Shown here: positions 35,371-45,754 of the stretch, one piece after another
Position numbering within the stretch: the first letter of the stretch is position 1
How the letters are laid out: every line of letters begins with the position of its first letter
Source: Ctena decussata
Lineage: Eukaryota; Mollusca; Bivalvia; Lucinida; Lucinidae
NCBI GenBank assembly: GCA_963989385.1
Contig: OZ022503.1
Span: 55,984,858 to 56,048,857, forward strand
Direction: 5' to 3'
DNA length: 64,000 bases
The notes under the pieces: generated by a model
The model's input: only the letters and a program-made list of their open reading frames with translations
What the model was told of the DNA's origin: nothing
Databases searched by the model: none
Made by a program: the position numbers and the translations under genes

Positions 35371-36283
35371 CTAGGATGTATCAAAACCTTGAACCATTAT
35401 CTAACATCAGTCCACGTATTAGTATCAACTGAGTCCATTGTGGCACAGTGAAATTATGTCTTCATTAATATAAAACTTCAATCAACATCTTTAAGACAAA
35501 ACTCAAAGTTCATGACCTTGACATCAAGGTCATCCAGTGGGGTAAGTCTATAGTGTTTTGTTAAAACTCAAAAAAGAGTCTAACATCATTTCAAGTGTAA
35601 ACTAAATCTCTGCCAAGCATTATGAATCAGTACGCAATTAGAAAACTTTAATAAAGACCAAATTTCCTAAGTCCCTGACCTTGACATAAAGGTCAACTAG
35701 CAGGGCTGGGGTAGTACTTTGTAAAACTTTGGACTAACATCTAACTACTGTGCAAATATAAAAAGTATTCATCAATCGGTTGAGGAGATATATGTCTTTA
35801 AAAAACTTTAACCAAACATCCAATCAATAAAAAGACAGTTTTCTAAGTCCATGACCTTGACATCAAGGTCACTGAGGGCGTTGGGGGTAGTACCATCAAA
35901 AACTTTGGACCAGTATCTAACTACAGTGCAAGTATCAAAGGAATCCATCCATGGGTTAAGGAGATATTGGGCTTTATAAAACTTTAACCAAAACATCCAG
36001 TTCCAAAAAACTCCCAATTTTCTAAGTCCATGACCTTGACATCAAGGTCAAGGAGTGGGGTGGGGGTGGTACCCTGTTAAACTTTGGACCAATATCTAAC
36101 TACAGTGCAAGTATCAAAAGAATCCATCCATGGGTTAGGGAGATATAGGTCTTTAAAAAACTTTAACCAAAACATCCAATCCGGACGCCGACGCTGACGC
36201 GGACGCGGACGCTGACGCTGACGCTGACGCCGACGCCAGGGTGACAACAATAGCTCTTCCTGAACTTTCGTTCAGGCGAGCTA
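35098..36283 (+). mobile_element. Hairpin-ended element, GCGAGCTA family, copy 2 (innermost of three)
   Basis: Same ends as 13879-15165: AAGAGCTGTCGCC..AGCTCGCCTGAA and TTCAGGCGAGCTA. Flanks ..AATAAAC and AAAACCACATG restore the host element's core sequence (compare 36421-36455). The GAC tract (36182-36235) is expanded, and a 35-base G run is present at 35336-35370. Confidence 0.87.
35336..35370 (+). repeat. Poly-G run, 35 bases
   Basis: An uninterrupted run of G in a position where sister copies have mixed GGGGTGGGGGGAGGGG (about 14106-14125) or a run of about 7 G (53932-53940). Confidence 0.9.
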
Positions 36284-37207
36284 AAAACCACATGCACATC
36301 TTCATATTGTAAGAATACAATCTGTAAAATTTCAAATCAATCTGACAAAAGATGTAGGAGGAGTTGCGGGGACAAGATTTCGGAAGGTCTGAGTCAGCAA
36401 GGGCTGTAACTCCATCAAAAATGGCCGAAACAAAAAGCGAAAACCACATGCACATCTTCATATCATAAGATTACAATCTGTAAAATTTCAAATCAATCTG
36501 ATGAAAGACGTTGGAGGAGTTGCGGGGACAAGATTTCGGACGGACGGACGGACGGAAGGACGGACGGACGGACGCACACACGGACGGACGAGGGTCATTT
36601 CTATAGTCCCCCTCCGCCTACGTCGGGTGACAAAAAAGCGAAAGCTTAACACAAAACTTTAACACAACTGTTGTATAAATTTCTAAGTCTGTGACCTTGA
36701 CTTTAGACCAGCAGTAGCATCCAGGTGATGCAAACTGATCAGTATCCATCCTGTAGTAACACATAATACATATGTACCAGTTCCAGTAAATACTTTCAGG
36801 AAAACAGAGCAAAAGCAAAAACTTAACGCAAAACTTTAACGCAACTGTTGTACAAATTCTAAGTCTGTGACCCTGACCTTAAGCCAGCAGCAGCATTCAG
36901 GTGATGCAAACTGATGAGTATCGATCCAGTAGGAACACTAAGTACATATAAACAAGTTCCAGTATATACTTTCAGGTAAAAAGAACAAACTTAACTCAAA
37001 ACTTTAACGCAAATGTTAACTTACGGACAGAAGAACGGAAGGATGAATGGATGGAAAGACGAAAATTATATACCCCTCGACATACTTTGTATGCCGGGGG
37101 TATAATAACTGAGCCAAAGAAAGCTAATACTAGTCTGTTTAAAGTTATTTCCCTTGTTGTTTCCCTTGAAAAACATGCAATGTGCACATAGACCTTAAGA
37201 CAATTAC

Positions 37208-37359
37208 CTGACACAAGCCTGCAGACAAGTCAACATGGTTGCTATGGTTTCAGGAGGTAACTGCTGGCTCTTCATCTGAAGGTCATCTTTAATAAAACCT
37301 CCAACAAGCTGAGGACATCTTCGCTTCAGGAATGTTACACAAGTCTGGATAAATGGTTC
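37208..37359 (-). CDS. CNOT1: CNOT1 exon w13
   Basis: 152 nt, phase 0 to 2. Encodes [18 protein letters not shown] and [17 protein letters not shown], collinear with [16 protein letters not shown]. Acceptor TTTTTCAG, donor GTAATT. It lies about 100 bp outside the end of a nested 3.3 kb mobile element (33838-37106). Confidence 0.95.
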
Positions 37360-37744
37360 CTGAAAAACAAATGGAAGATTTTATATTATAGATTTCTCTC
37401 AGAATACATTTTCTCTTAGATTTACATCTTCTTATGTTCATAATCAATTTAACATATGATGCCGCTGTAAAAATTGTAGGGCGAAGTTAAATAATGCTTG
37501 GTTACTGGCATGTAAGGCTTCTGTGACAAAGGTATATTTTCTTTTGAAATAAAGTTAACCTTTAAAGAGCTGATATTCCATTTAAAACAGACATATGATA
37601 AACAGAATCTTCCACTCTTGGTCATTTCAAATGAAACTTATAAAATGAGCCAAAGACTTATTTCATCAATTTCATATGAAATGATCACTTGTGTAAAAAC
37701 CTCTGTATAGTATAAACAGTCTAAATATTGAGAAATGTCCAGGA

Positions 37745-38165
37745 CAGTGCTCCAGATATGGGGTCACAGGAATAATTTTATTCATTTTTTATTAAAAGTA
37801 TGTTGTGACCCTCATTACAACGGTTTCCTCAATGTTTCCAATGAGGGTTCAGAACATATGAGCTGCGACATGAAACCAACAAAGTTGCATGCGCGTCCAG
37901 GCAAGACTCAGATCAGCCTGGGCATCTGCCCAGTCTGATCAGAGTCTTTGCTCTCGACATGAAGGTAGCTTAGACCCTCAGCTATCCTTTAAGTGCACTC
38001 AAAGACTCTGATCAGACTGGGCAGATGCTCAGGCTGATATGAGTCTTTGCTGAATGAACATGCTTGGTTTTGTCATGTCGCAGCTCATATGTTTTTCATT
38101 GAGAAATAAGAAAAGTAGCTCAGAATTATCCTCATAAATATGCCTTATCTGGAGCTCTGCTACTA
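37745..38165. repeat. Family A MITE split by a family C MITE
   Basis: Family A left half (37748-37859, with CTCATTACAACGGTTTCCTC) and right half (38087-38160, to TTATCTGGAGCTCTGC) flank a complete family C palindrome (37860-38086). ATAT lies on both sides of the inner element. Confidence 0.8.
37860..38086. repeat. Family C palindromic MITE (nested)
   Basis: GAGCTGCGACATGAAACCAA folds on TTGGTTTTGTCATGTCGCAG CTC. Sits inside a family A element. Confidence 0.85.
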
Positions 38166-38786
38166 GACCTAGGTCATCAAAGTAGTTCTGACAGGGTTAC
38201 AATGCATATTTTTTTATGAAAAGGGGCTGGAAGTACAGGTATCCCAAGATTATCCTCACAAATCACACTTATCTGGATCTCTAGCCTCAGCAACAATGAA
38301 AATTTTTATGAATGAATGCCATGTGAAAAGGGACTTTAAGACATGTGCATACTGAGTTTTCCGTGTTTAGACTCCCCAGGGTTAATTGACTTTAAACATG
38401 GAAAGGGAAGACTCTGATCAAACTGTGCTGGTGTGCAGGCTGACCTGGGTCTTTCCTGTTTGCACAATGTAAGGTACCTTTTCAAAATTAGAATACATAT
38501 AAGCTCAGAACTGTTATCAAATACCCCATCCTCCTCCCTCAGCATATCTGAAGCTCTCAATTACCATATTTATTAGGTTTTAAGACAAGATTTCTCCCTT
38601 CAGAAACAATAGTAAATATCAAGATCTGTCTTACAAGATGGATCTAGATATTTAGGCTTGTTTTGGAAGGAAGAAAATTCCCTCTAATAGCTGAATTACA
38701 TCTGTTTAACATATCTTGGGTAATTTTGGAAGGGGTATTCTCCATCTTATAACTGAATAAATGTGATACACAGAAAATCAGCTTAC

Positions 38787-39137
38787 TCTGTGTTCTCTTA
38801 TTTTATCTGTCAGCCATTTATCTAACTTCAGGTACTCTCTCCTCGACGCCAAACAGGCCAGATCAATCACAAATGCAAACGGTGTAGCATTCAGTAACAT
38901 CGACAAAGCCTTCAGATCTTGTGCCACATCTAAAATCCTAGACAATCTCGTCTGGTCGTGTGGCTCTCCCCTCATGTACCACTCGGCCATGGAGTGCATG
39001 ATGAGGGTACGTATGGTGCTAGAGTGGCCCTGACAATGCCATGCATAGTGGAGCACAACAGCTGAGTTCTGGTGGTTGCCGAGGAATAGTGGCATCAGAT
39101 TGGAGATAAGTTCTTGTTTCAGAGTATTCCATGTTGG
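38787..39137 (-). CDS. CNOT1: CNOT1 exon w12
   Basis: 351 nt, phase 0 to 0. It starts [18 protein letters not shown] and includes [40 protein letters not shown] and [17 protein letters not shown]. This is one of the most conserved parts of CNOT1. The last codon before the donor GTAAGC is Arg where vertebrates have Gly. Confidence 0.97.
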
Positions 39138-39575
39138 CTAAAACAGAAACAAAATATAACATGATTTTAGACAGCCTACTGAAGATCACAAGAGAAATTA
39201 TGATTTATTCTGCCCTAACTAAATGTTTCTGTCCTCATTTTCTGAAAAATTACTGCTATACTTTTCCCCTTTTGTTAGCCATGTCTTATTACAGACCCTC
39301 AGAAGTGAAATATTAAGTATATTTTGCCCAATCTCTTCATTTTTGTGGAGCTACAAGTAACAGCATTAGCTAATATACTTTCTTCCTTTCAGTTAGCCAA
39401 GCCTTATACAGTTCCCCACCCCACAAATATCCACCCTGCTCCAAGTCAGGCTCCTCCTTTTTTTTGGCAAGAAAATGGCAGTGTTTTTGCACATAATACT
39501 ATGGAAAATGTAACATCTCATGAACTAACAACATCGTTAGTTTTGAACAACTGGACCTTGGTTAAACTGACTTAC

Positions 39576-39708
39576 TGTTATCTGTAGCAGTGCCAGGACA
39601 AGCATGTCTGGACAGTTCTGTACGGGAAACTTAAACAGTTCCTGCACTTGCTGGTAATGTCCATGTTCTGACAGCCGCAGCAAACACTCGACAAGATCTA
39701 AAGATTTC
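39576..39708 (-). CDS. CNOT1: CNOT1 exon w11
   Basis: 133 nt, phase 2 to 0. Encodes [18 protein letters not shown] and [14 protein letters not shown], highly conserved. Acceptor TATTTTCAG, donor GTAAGT. Confidence 0.96.
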
Positions 39709-40092
39709 CTGAAAATAAAAGAAGAACAAAAGAGCTCTGAGAATAACAACAATGTTAACTCCTGCCTGTTAAGTCATGATGTGATGCATGCTAATCCAAC
39801 TACTTGCCCAGGTGATAACACTGCTGTACCTCATAAGTCTCTTTGATACTATGCTTTGAATATTGTTTTGAGAATCTTATTTAGCAAAAACCTAAGCATT
39901 AAAAGAAGAGATTTAAGTTGCTGCAACTAAAGTTCTCCAACAACCCCTCACTCCACTCGCAGACAGTTTTTTTTCTAGTTATTTCTTTACAAGCCCCATT
40001 CTGTGGAATCTCAATACAGAGCTCTAGATGAGAAACTATTAAGGGATAATGAGATGATCTAATGTCATAACTCGTGTCTGATCCTTTTGTAA

Positions 40093-40377
40093 TCTGATTG
40101 ATTGACAGATTGATTGATTTGTCGCTCAACGTCCACAGTAAACAACTATGGTCATGTTGGGACGATCAGTTAACCTAATCACACTATTCCTGGGCAGGCT
40201 TAGACCTCCTAAGCGGTTAACCAGTACTAAGTGCACATACTTTCGCCAGTAACTGACAACTGCCCTTCTTGAAACAGCGGAAGGAGAAACGAAAGTATGT
40301 GGCCAGACCGGGTTTAGAACCCAGGACCTCTGACTTATGAGTCAGACGCCCTACCGATTGCGCTACGCGGCCCTGCT
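40093..40377 (-). mobile_element. tRNA-derived SINE
   Basis: Minus strand: the head GGGCCGCGTAGCGCAATCGG.. has an A box, an anticodon-like arm with CTCATAA and the B box GGTTCTAAACC (tRNA-like part about 40307-40375). A conserved body and a tail GTTGAGCGACAAATCAATC with short ATTGATTG repeats follow. A partial copy lies at 16713-16900. The anticodon arm does not fold into a standard 7-base loop, so this is not a working tRNA gene. Confidence 0.82.
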
Positions 40378-40424
40378 TGTGTAATCAAAGCAATAAAATA
40401 TGTTCAATCTAAGGAATAATGAAG

Positions 40425-40640
40425 GTGAATGAACACACTTTCAGGGGAAGCAACTCTGTCTGTTTCTTTTTTACCTCCCTTCATAAAGAAGATAAACACT
40501 TAGAGGAAAGAATTTCCTTCACTCTTATGCAAATTCCTTCCTATAAGAGAATAGGCTATGTCATCCACAGAAGCAAAACAGGAAATCATGTTTTTTCCCT
40601 TTTGCAAAAACGAAGGAAAACATAAAGATGTACCATAAGG
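40425..40640. repeat. Family D hairpin repeat
   Basis: GGTGAATGAACACACTTTCA.. GGGGAAGCAACT block, the AGGAAAGAATTTCCTTCACT hairpin region, then GAAAACATAAAGATGTACC. Confidence 0.65.
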
Positions 40641-40825
40641 GAGTATTTGATGATAATTTTGGGGACATTTTATTTAGATTTCTCCTTAAAAATATATGTT
40701 GTGACCTCTCATCTGAACTGCCTCATCGAGGCAGCTCAGATGAGAGGTCACAACATATGTTTTTATGCAGACTTTCATGAAATTCTCCCTAATTATCACA
40801 AATATTCTGTCTTATCTAGAGCTAT
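40636..40825. repeat. Family A palindromic MITE
   Basis: Core TGTGACCTCTCATCTGAACT, centre GCCTCATCGAGGC, and AGATGAGAGGTCACA. It lies immediately downstream (in CNOT1 sense) of exon w10. Confidence 0.85.
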
Positions 40826-40852
40826 GCAGGATACAGCACGTCAAGAACTTAC

Positions 40853-40980
40853 CAAGTGGCTATATCTCTGTTTTCATCATCAGGGGCTGCCTTCAGGATG
40901 TCAATCACAACTGAGTGACAGGGGTAGTCAGCAAAACAAAACACATCTGGGTTACGCAAGGACTGTAGGATGAACGACAG
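40853..40980 (-). CDS. CNOT1: CNOT1 exon w10
   Basis: 128 nt, phase 0 to 2. Encodes [20 protein letters not shown] and [11 protein letters not shown]; the FCFADYPCH box is nearly invariant in animals. Donor GTAAGT, acceptor TTTCAG. Confidence 0.96.
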
Positions 40981-41453
40981 CTGAAACAGATGACAAACAT
41001 ATTTGTAAATCTGGGTCTAGTTGTTGACAGTAACAACATCGTTAGTAAACGAGATCTGAACATTTCAAACATATTGTACGCAAAAAACACTACTATTTTT
41101 GCAAAAAAAAATGAGTGCAAAATCTCCTTTTATTTTTTTTTTTCCTTTATTTCATGTGTAACAGACTTGTTGAATCTGTCACCTACGACTTCAGTAAGCT
41201 CACAGTGCTTTGAACAAACAAGCAGTGAGTGCTTAAAAGGTACAAAACAAGGATTTGCCTTTGATCACATTATTATTCTCAACGCGTTTCACTTTCATTT
41301 CATATAGGGGGAACACTCTGAATTTTAAATCAAGTTGTCCTGAACAAACACTTTTATGTCCACTAAGGCACAACATTCGGACACTGAGATTCCAAATTTG
41401 TTGTCTGTGCACAGTTAATCTGTGTCGTAAGGTATCGCCTGTCTGACCTATAT

Positions 41454-41687
41454 GAGCCGTGACACGACAAAACCAACAATGTGGTTGTGTGCCCAGCCAA
41501 GACTCAGATCAGCCTGGGCATCCGCCCAGTCTGATCAGTCTTCGCTGTCCGCATGGTGGTAGCTTAGACACTTAGCTACCTTTTGAGCACTTAATGAAGA
41601 GTCTAGTCAAACTTGGCCAATGCCCAGGCTGATCTGAGTCTGCACTGGGCGCACAACCACATTGTTGGTATTGTCGCGTCGCGGCTC
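41454..41687. repeat. Family C palindromic MITE
   Basis: GAGCCGTGACACGACAAAAC folds on TTGTCGCGTCGCGGCTC. ATAT lies on both sides. Confidence 0.88.
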
Positions 41688-41699
41688 ATATACTCTTCC

Positions 41700-41780
41700 T
41701 TCTCCAAAAGGGGAGGCTACTCTTAAAGGAAAGAATTTGCTCTCACTGAGAGCAAATTCTTTCCTTTAAGAGCAGACCCG
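41700..41780. repeat. Family D hairpin
   Basis: GGCTACTCTTAAAGGAAAGA and ATTTGCTCTCACTGAGAGC fold on GCAAATTCTTTCCTTTAAGA GCAGACC. Confidence 0.85.
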
Positions 41781-41892
41781 CATGAGAAGATGGACAAACA
41801 CCTTCAGCTCAGAGTTTGTTTCTCCTAGGTGTATCCTTAAAGTGAGATTTCTTTTTATATCAATAGCTGCTGACAAGCTTCACATTAATTAC

Positions 41893-42060
41893 CTGTCCTT
41901 CCGAATTCTTCCATGCTCTGTAGATGTACTCCACGGGAAAGATCTCTTGTAAACCCTGGATCAAGCCCTTCATGAGTATTCTAAGACCCTTCTTGTTTAT
42001 CACAACAAATGAAGGGTGGTCAAGCTCTGCAACCACTTCTCGCCAGTTAAGATGAGGTGC
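41893..42060 (-). CDS. CNOT1: CNOT1 exon w9
   Basis: 168 nt, phase 0 to 0. Encodes LNWREVVAELDHPSFVV, later IFPVEYIYRAWKNSEGQ, matching the ELDHPGF and FPVDLIYRPWKHAEGQ blocks of CNOT1. Acceptor is CTTCAAG, slightly weak; donor GTAATT. Confidence 0.95.
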
Positions 42061-42652
42061 CTTGAAGTAGAACAATATTAGAATATTACAATTCATGTAA
42101 ATAGGAAAATTAAAGGTCTTATATCCAAAATGGGATATACAGGCGAAGTAGTAAATGCTGAGAAAAAATTGTCATAAAATTATCCTGCCTCTGCTAGATT
42201 CACAAAAGAAAACTGGGTTCATCTTCATGTTTTTCGTTTTCATGAAGGAGATTAAAGTTTGTGACTTCCTGTTTGCTTTCCTGTACAAAGCCCTTTCCAA
42301 TGAGAAAGGGGGAAAAAATTGCTTTTATTGGAGTAACCTTTTTTTTTTCAAGAACTGACTCCCATTCGGAAAGAAGGCAAAATACAAAAAAAAAAAGGCA
42401 ATGACCTACATGTAATACAAGGTTTGCCGGTGCATAATGGTTTTCTAAGCTGTAAGTAATAAATTAGTGTCAATGAAACATTTTGTTGCATCTTGGACAA
42501 AAATTTAGCAATATGATTGTATGAGGATGGTTATGTCGTGAACCTCTAAAATGCCATGTTCAAAGTAGTTCCAATTCTGTGAAGAAGTCAATATAATCTG
42601 CTATATTTGTTCTGTTCTTCATACAAGCCAGGGGGAAAAATATTCTACTCAC

Positions 42653-42760
42653 CAGATCCTGTACAACTTGGACAAAGTTCTCCACATTCCAAGTGTTTAC
42701 ACCTGGGGTATCCAATTTGTCTTTGAGATCACCCCACCCACCTCCTGGAGCAACACTGGT
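42653..42760 (-). CDS. CNOT1: CNOT1 exon w8
   Basis: 108 nt, phase 0 to 0. Encodes a Gly-rich loop (SVAPGGGWGDLKDK) and VNTWNVENFVQVVQDL; the TWNVE box is diagnostic. Donor GTGAGT. Confidence 0.94.
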
Positions 42761-43280
42761 CTGAAAATTAATCACAAGAAATTACTGCAAACAGTTTTAT
42801 GTTCTAACTTTGCTGCAAACTTCGGTAATTGTTCTGAAATCAACAGAACCCCACCTGTCCTACAGAGTCATTTTCTGAAAATCTTGATCAAACTCTGTAT
42901 ATAGATTCAAAGATAGGATTTTTAAAATACCTTTTGGGTAAATTTCACCCTGTTAGTCCACTTGTGACTTAACGATATGGTCAAGACCACCAAATTGTAA
43001 CTAGATCTTTGTCCCATGCAAGTTATGTAAAAATCCAGCCAATGATTCACGAGATTTGTATAGTACATATGTTACATTTACGGAAAAATAAAGTCTTAGT
43101 CCTCAAGACCCTACCAACTTATCAGCTCTCTAACTTGAACCAAATTTTGTTGATGTGCAAGTTTGGGAAAACCCCATCTACTAGTTCAAAGCTATCATGA
43201 GGACAAGAACTGTCATCCTGATTCTGACGGAAGAAAAATTTATCATTTCGGCCCTGCTGCAAAAAAAAATTGAATTTCAC

Positions 43281-43407
43281 CTGGCCTGGGCCTTGGTCTG
43301 GCACTGCTGAAGGTGTCTTGGCCATCATACCAAGGACCTTGGCAACAGACTCCGGAGTTATCTCTCGGTGACCAAACTGGGTCAGGATGTGGCGGCATTC
43401 TTCTGGT
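43281..43407 (-). CDS. CNOT1: CNOT1 exon w7
   Basis: 127 nt, phase 2 to 0. Encodes PEECRHILTQFGHREITPE and then SVAKVLGMMAKT, collinear with CNOT1 EECRNIIMQFGVRE and ARVLGMMART. Acceptor TTTTTCAG, donor GTGAAA. Confidence 0.95.
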
Positions 43408-43437
43408 CTGAAAAAATATGCTTCAATACTTTACCCA

Positions 43438-43632
43438 GAGCTCCAGATAAGAGGGGGTATTGAGGATAATTCAAAGATAATTTTTCTTATTTCTTATGAA
43501 AACGTATGTTGTGACCTCTCATTAGAACTGTCTCACCAAGACAGTTCTAATGAGGGGTCACAAGATATGTTTTTATGAATAAGGAAAATTTACCCTGAAT
43601 TATCCCTTTTATCCACTCTTATCTGGAGCACC
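43438..43632. repeat. Family A palindromic MITE
   Basis: AGAGCTCCAGATAAGAGGGG and CTCTTATCTGGAGC arms; core TGACCTCTCATTAGAACTG and CAGTTCTAATGAGGGGTCA. Confidence 0.88.
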
Positions 43633-43925
43633 GACTCTACCTCATGCTGGTGATTTTCTTTTCATTTTTTTTTAAAACACAGCGGGAACTTATCTTATAC
43701 ATACAACCAATAAAGTAAAGTCTGAATGTTTGTCTTTTTGACTGATATTTGCTTTAGCATCGAGGTATATATGGGCAGCTCCACTCAGGGATACAGACTA
43801 GCGGTCGCCCACTCGCCCACTGCGAGTAAAAAATTGGGTGGGCGCCTAAAATTAAAATGATAGTCGCCCAGTTTGCGATCGTAAGCTGTCGGCGAGTGTC
43901 TCGCGTGTTTTTGGCTTGGGAGTAA

Positions 43926-44168
43926 AATCCGCCACCAGGGTATTGCTAACTTCCGCGCCGATATCGGCTATTCGGTGTTCCGTCATACTTGTGTGTTGGA
44001 TTTTACTCACTGTCGAGAAACAACATGGCCGCCTCCTCGTAATGGAAGATAGAATCCGCCACCAGGGTATTGCTAACTTCCGCGCCGATATCGGCTATTC
44101 GGTGTTCCGTCATACTTGTGTGTTGGATTTTACTCACTGTCGAGAAACAACATGGCCGCCTCCTCGTA

Positions 44169-44169
<1 letters not shown>
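43926..44169. repeat. Perfect tandem duplication, period 127 bp
   Basis: The 117 bp block starting AATCCGCCACCAGGGTATTG at 43926-44042 recurs without a visible difference at 44053-44169. Both copies end CTCCTCGTAAT, and the second runs into a GATA repeat. Confidence 0.95.
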
Positions 44170-44219
<50 letters not shown>

Positions 44220-44232
44220 TAGATAGATAGAT

Positions 44233-44286
<54 letters not shown>

Positions 44287-44287
44287 T
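44168..44287 (+). repeat. (ATAG)n microsatellite
   Basis: About 30 tetranucleotide repeats with two ATATAG interruptions. Lies inside the TIR element 43786-44566. Confidence 0.97.
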
Positions 44288-44797
44288 TGTCAGCTAAAAA
44301 TCTTAACCGTTTATAGATTTTTCACGCGTAATATGGCGATACATCGCTGGTGTTTCACACCTGGTTGCTAAAAGGAAACAAACCCATGAAGAAAGGAGGT
44401 TTTACTATCAAGCCTACGGTTACGATTCTCGCGCAGATTCTGAATAAAACTTTAAAAGATTCCCATGTTTTAAATGTGGGCCCCTAAATTTCTGGCTGGG
44501 CGACTAAGTTTCAGTTTTTAGGGACCCAGCTTGCTCCTATGAAAAATGAGTTAGTCTGTATCCCTGCCACTCAAGGCCACATTCTACTATGCGACAGTTT
44601 GATAGAACCTGAGCTAGCACAATTAGTAAAAGAACAGTAAATTGCTACATGATAGAGCCATGTTAGAAACTGTCTGAACTGGCCCATTAACAATCCCCTG
44701 CAACACATTCCCATATGCTACAAGAGAAGAAAATATCTCAATATTTGTCTGAAGGAAATTAAGTGTGGAGGGAAAGCTGATGTATGAATATACAAAT

Positions 44798-45030
44798 GGG
44801 TCGCGACACGAGAAAACCAACAAAGTGGTTGTGCACCCAGGGCACTTAGATCAGCCTGGGCATCCGCCCAGTCTGATCAGAGGCTTTGCTGTCCACATGA
44901 TGGTAGCTTAGACCCTTAGCTACCCCTTAGCACTCAGCAACGAGTCTGAACAGACTGGGCGGATCCCCAGAATGATCTGAGTCTGCTCTGGGAGCACAAC
45001 CACTTTGTTGGTTTTCTCGTGTCACGGCTC
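44798..45030. repeat. Family C palindromic MITE
   Basis: GGGTCGCGACACGAGAAAAC folds on GTTTTCTCGTGTCACGGCTC. AAAT lies on both sides. Confidence 0.88.
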
Positions 45031-45302
45031 AAATGAATGATCCTGGGAAAGTGTTCTACTCCAACAACATAGTATTGCATCAGTGCATTGAAATTAGCAC
45101 AGAAACAGTGTACAGATTTTCTGCATCCCATGTAAGTATACCCATATGTGTTTAAATATTCTGATTCCAAAAAAGTTTAATTTTTTATTTGGGACAAATG
45201 GAAAATTTATGATTTTAGGGTGTCCCAATATTTAAACACATTACAGTATACCTCCAGACCAATTACCGTAAAAACTCTATATATTGAGACAGTTAGGTCT
45301 GA

Positions 45303-45370
45303 GCAAACAGTGCAAACCCAGATCAGACTGCTCCTTGAGGAGCAGTCTGATCAGTGTTTACACTATTTGC
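45303..45370. repeat. Family B palindrome
   Basis: GCAAACAGTGCAAACCCAGA folds on CAGTGTTTACACTATTTGC; centre CTGCTCCTTGAGGAGCAG. Confidence 0.85.
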
Positions 45371-45509
45371 CATCCCATTTGCATGTTTTGAACACATTAC
45401 TGCACTGTAAAACCAAGCTGTTCCAATTTTAGGACAATTATGATAATATTTAGAATTTTTACGGTATATGCTGTCTTACATCAAATATGTCATCCTAAAA
45501 AAATTTAAA

Positions 45510-45680
45510 ACAAAGACTTCAGCAAGATTTGTCCAAGTATAGGATAGCTTGTTTGATAGCTCCTTGCCCATCACAAAAAAAAAAAAACTTTGACCAAAAC
45601 ATCCAATGCAGACAGACCTGAGGCCAATGTGACTACAGCAGCTCTTCCACTACCTTTGTACAGATGAGTTAAAAATGGTA
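45510..45680 (+). mobile_element. Internally deleted relic of a GCGAGCTA-family element
   Basis: ATAGCTCCTTGCCCATCACA (5' part), then TTTGACCAAAACATCCAATG and CAGCTCTTCCACTACCTTTG with a final GAGTTAAAAA (3' part). The core is missing, and the ends no longer pair well. Confidence 0.6.
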
Positions 45681-45754
45681 CTTTATACCAAAATCAGTGG
45701 ACCAGAATATGACCAGGCAGCCAACTATATACAACAGTAACATCAAAGACTTAC

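Larger units (their letters stand above)
34343..36636 (+). mobile_element. Hairpin-ended element, GTCGGGTGAC family
   Basis: The 5' hairpin GGCCATCGGCC (34350-34360) is followed by GTCACCCGACG (34365-34375). The 3' end has the exact inverse CGTCGGGTGAC (36621-36631) then AAAAAA. A GGAC microsatellite lies at 36538-36592. The core has GGGCCATAACT and GAGTTGCGGGGACAAGATTT repeats. The insertion is into a core unit of the 33838-37106 element, and the exact boundary is uncertain by a few bases. Confidence 0.82.
33838..37106 (+). mobile_element. Hairpin-ended element, GGGGTATAAT family, second copy (contains two nested elements)
   Basis: It starts TAGAGCAAGTGAGCAGCGCC after TTTTGAAC and ends CCGGGGGTATAAT before AACTGAGCC. 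Core units resemble 28020-28600 (34000-34310, 36640-36990) and a short GGA-rich tract is near 37020-37050. The flanks join as GAAC-AACTG, the uninterrupted order seen at about 39544-39552 in a related repeat. The 5' hairpin is damaged. It contains the element 34343-36636, which in turn contains 35098-36283. Confidence 0.85.
43786..44566. mobile_element. TIR element, 15 bp TIR CAGGGATACAGACTA, 5 bp target duplication
   Basis: CAGGGATACAGACTA at 43786-43800 and its exact inverse at 44552-44566. CCACT lies on both outer sides (43781-43785, 44567-44571). Inner ends are also related (GGTCGCCCACTCGCCC against GGGCGACTAAG). Non-autonomous; no transposase. Contains a perfect tandem duplication and a GATA microsatellite. 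Ends and 5 bp duplication fit a hAT-like group by inference. Confidence 0.8.

Noticed and set aside
36153..36461. Frame with an Ala-Ser repeat on the minus strand
   Set aside because: Produced by the GAC-rich microsatellite of a mobile element (36182-36235); no gene context.
40307..40375. Possible tRNA gene (Met-like anticodon arm)
   Set aside because: The loop is not 7 bases, and a SINE body and tail follow; a second copy at 16713-16900 confirms a dispersed repeat.
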